NCBI GenBank assembly: GCA_036937835.1
Contig: CM072878.1
Coordinates: 17,331,001-17,395,000, forward strand
Source: Pampus argenteus
Lineage: Eukaryota; Chordata; Actinopteri; Scombriformes; Stromateidae
Direction of reading: 5' to 3'
Length of the DNA stretch: 64,000 bases
A program made the translations under genes and the position numbers. Within the stretch, counting starts at the first letter, position 1; every line of letters starts with the position of its first letter. Positions 61,628 to 64,000 of the stretch are shown here, piece by piece. Below the pieces are notes generated by a model that worked only from the letters and a program-made list of their open reading frames with translations, searched no databases and was not told where the DNA came from.

Positions 61628-62782
61628 ACTCTCCTCAGAGCAGCTGTGCGGTGGAGGGAGGGAGAAACCGAACCGCTTCCCTCTGAGATATAAGAGCAAA
61701 AAAATTGAGAAATCAAAGCATCACTCATATGACTTTCTCTCCATGGGACTGATGACATTTTGTCATGTGACAAACCACCAAAAAAACTTACAAATCAAAC
61801 TTTTGTACACAAAGTTTTTGTTCCTTTTGCTGTTAATCTCAGTTTTTGTTAAACATTTTGTATAAATCGATCTGCAGCACACAGATATTTATGTTTCTGC
61901 TTTTCTTCATTTTTTTTTTCTTCTATTACATGCTGCTAAAATGGAGCACACATATTATAATTAAAAAAATATCCAATATAATCAATATATCAAATTTGAT
62001 CTAGGTACAGTTCAACTTTACTTCACTAAATCTGGATAATATGATCACCTCTTGCATTTTCCATTAACAGGGTCCATCTGATCTACTAAACACAGCACAT
62101 GTATGTTAAACCCACCTTATTCTATAACAACATAAAAATGTAAGACATACATAGTAGTAATAAACTGATGTTCATCAGGAGAAGAAAAGAAATGAAACAT
62201 GAATGCAATTTCTTCTACATCTTACTTTTGATTGAAAGTGTCAAGCCCGAATCAACCAATCAATCAATCAATCAATCACAGAGGAAAATAAAACGCTGAA
62301 ACCAACTACTCAAACGACGAGACGCAGAATACGTACTGTATGTATCCATCAGAGAGGCCGCTCACTAATTGGGGTGTCATTATATACGACTTCTGTTGGA
62401 CAACGGTTGAACAATAAGGCGCGGGAACCAGATTTCCCAACAGTGTTCCACCACAAACACAAAACCCATTTATCTTAAGTTTCGGTGCACTTTGGAGACC
62501 GAAAGCAAACAAACGACCATCTATCTCAGTTCATCTATGGTGAAGAAGAAGAGGAAAGGCGGTGAAAGAAAGAAAGAAAGAGAGAAAGAGAGAGAGAGAG
62601 GGGGGGGGGGTAAAGACAGAGGAAGAGAGGGGCCGAGGTTTGGGCTCGTGCTCTCCAGCGGGCAGAGGACAATGCAGAGCTGGCAGAGTCGGTGCCTCGT
62701 GCCAGAGGGAATAGAGTGCCACATGGTGCCCCTTATGAGTAGGGCCAGCCTGGAGGGGGATGTGGGCCACAATGCATGTACG

Positions 62783-62788
<6 letters not shown>

Positions 62789-62876
<88 letters not shown>
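62789..62876. repeat. (TG)44 microsatellite
   Basis: An 88-base uninterrupted TG run, the longest simple repeat in the window, followed at 63,050-63,105 by TG and G-rich runs. Confidence 0.98.
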
Positions 62877-62879
<3 letters not shown>

Positions 62880-64000
62880 ATGCACGTGTATGGACATGTG
62901 TATGCATGACCATGTGTACGTATGGGAAGGTGTAGAAACAAGGAAAAGTATATTTCTGACTTTTAGCAGTAATGTAGATTCATGTTTGTATATGAAGGTG
63001 TGTGTGTGTTGGGGGGGGCGGTGCAGAGAGGTGGAGCACAGGGTGGGTATATATGTGTGTGTGTGTGTGTGGTGGGGTGGGGTTGGGGGTGGGGTTGGGG
63101 GGTAGTCCCAGTTCCCTTTTGCATCTTAAATTCCTCAACATCTGTTCAACCCTTCTCTGTGGTAGCAGCAGCGGGTTGTGATGTTTGTGTGTGTGTGTGT
63201 GTGTGTGTTGAGTGTTTGTGTGTCTGTCTGCATATGTGCATGCTCTGCTGAAGGTGCTGGTTGTTACCCGCACCTTAATTAGAAGGAGACAGAGACTCAT
63301 TTTCAACAATACTTGCAGGTAATGTGAAGCGCTCACGGTGAATACAAAAAGAGGCCCATTCACCTCCAAAATGTGCAACGTCTCCTCCTCTGCTCCCACG
63401 AACGTGACCCAAATTCCACCTCGAGTTTAAACGCCTTTAATCAAAACCAGCCGCAACACCAACGCCGTCATCATTAAAACACTGCGGGAAGATTAAGGAC
63501 TGCGGCTGCAGCAGGCCATCGTATAAAACCAACTAGGTCAACGTGAACGGCTCAGGAGCGCGTCCTAGCTAGCGTCGGTACGCCTCAGTGCATTTAGACT
63601 TCGAGCACAGATTTGAAGAAAGTGAAAAACGAAAGATGTGGGTTAGCGTTAGCATGCCGTGTGCACGTATGAATGTGGAATGACAAAGATCTCTGAAAAT
63701 TAAATATTTAGGTCCCGCGTGTCGTCTCCTCGACGAGAGCGACACGAGTTTCAAAGAGCGAACACACACACAGCTCTGTCTGTACTGGAGGTGAGTACGT
63801 TTTCTCAAGTACTGTACAGATTTAATAAAATATGATGCATTGCTATAAATTAAATGACCAAAAAGCCGCTGAACTTATTGCAGTTTGCTACTTTTAGATA
63901 TATGAAACACACACACATCTTTGACCTCTTTGACAGACACTATCCATTCGGCACCCCTCACTAACCCGCTGCCAGTCTAATGCCACCTTGATGCCAAGCT

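Larger units (their letters stand above)
53802..64000. other. Gene-free 10 kb downstream of neurod2
   Basis: No reading frame here looks like a gene; long frames are products of CA/TG arrays or purine tracts. Blocks of complex, evenly composed sequence stand out at 57,380-57,660, 57,890-58,020, 58,141-58,290, 59,440-59,590 and 60,721-60,960, and are candidates for distal enhancers of neurod2 or of a gene beyond the window. Confidence 0.6.

Noticed and set aside
1..64000. tRNA, rRNA, CRISPR, insertion sequences, bacterial promoters or viral genes
   Set aside because: I looked for cloverleaf boxes, spaced direct repeats and transposase or viral protein motifs and saw none; the window is vertebrate nuclear DNA.

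Overview
This window is nuclear DNA of a ray-finned (teleost) fish. It has split genes with GT-AG introns, short exons in long AT-rich non-coding DNA, very many (CA)n/(TG)n microsatellites, and predicted proteins that match vertebrate families along their whole length. No operon, phage, CRISPR, bacterial or viral gene was found. The species cannot be named from the sequence. The repeat style suggests a percomorph, which is inference.

Layout from left to right. (1) About 1.5-4.6 kb, + strand: a six-exon gene resembling PRR29, a proline-rich protein of unknown role. (2) 7.07-7.86 kb, - strand: tcap (telethonin), two exons, with a TATA box upstream. (3) 11.06-12.65 kb, - strand: a melanoregulin-like gene (mreg family), five exons. 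(4) 15.92-20.20 kb, - strand: stard3 (MLN64), fourteen coding exons, with a probable non-coding first exon and TATA-less promoter near 21.3-21.4 kb. (5) 24.58-39.08 kb, - strand: ppp1r1b (DARPP-32), five coding exons with a 10.6 kb first intron. (6) 51.58-52.66 kb, + strand: neurod2, whose coding region lies in one exon behind a non-coding exon ending at 49,444. (7) 53.8-64 kb: no gene recognised, only microsatellites and several high-complexity blocks that look like enhancers.

The order and relative orientation neurod2 / ppp1r1b / stard3 / tcap are those of the mammalian NEUROD2-PPP1R1B-STARD3-TCAP cluster (human 17q12), so an old linkage group is preserved. The melanoregulin-like gene between stard3 and tcap, and the prr29-like gene beyond tcap, are not in that place in human. 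All exon joins given below keep the reading frame through to the stop codon. The one uncertain join is the first of prr29.

These genes do not form a pathway: tcap is sarcomeric, stard3 a late-endosomal sterol transporter, ppp1r1b a striatal phosphatase inhibitor, and neurod2 a neuronal bHLH factor. Shared regulation of the neuronal pair ppp1r1b and neurod2, which are head to head with about 10 kb of AT-rich, homeodomain-motif-rich DNA between them, is plausible but inferred. I found no clearly new biological system. The best leads are lineage changes in known phosphorylation sites (DARPP-32, telethonin), TG-repeat tracts next to two 3' splice sites, the inserted mreg paralogue, and a set of candidate neurod2 enhancers.
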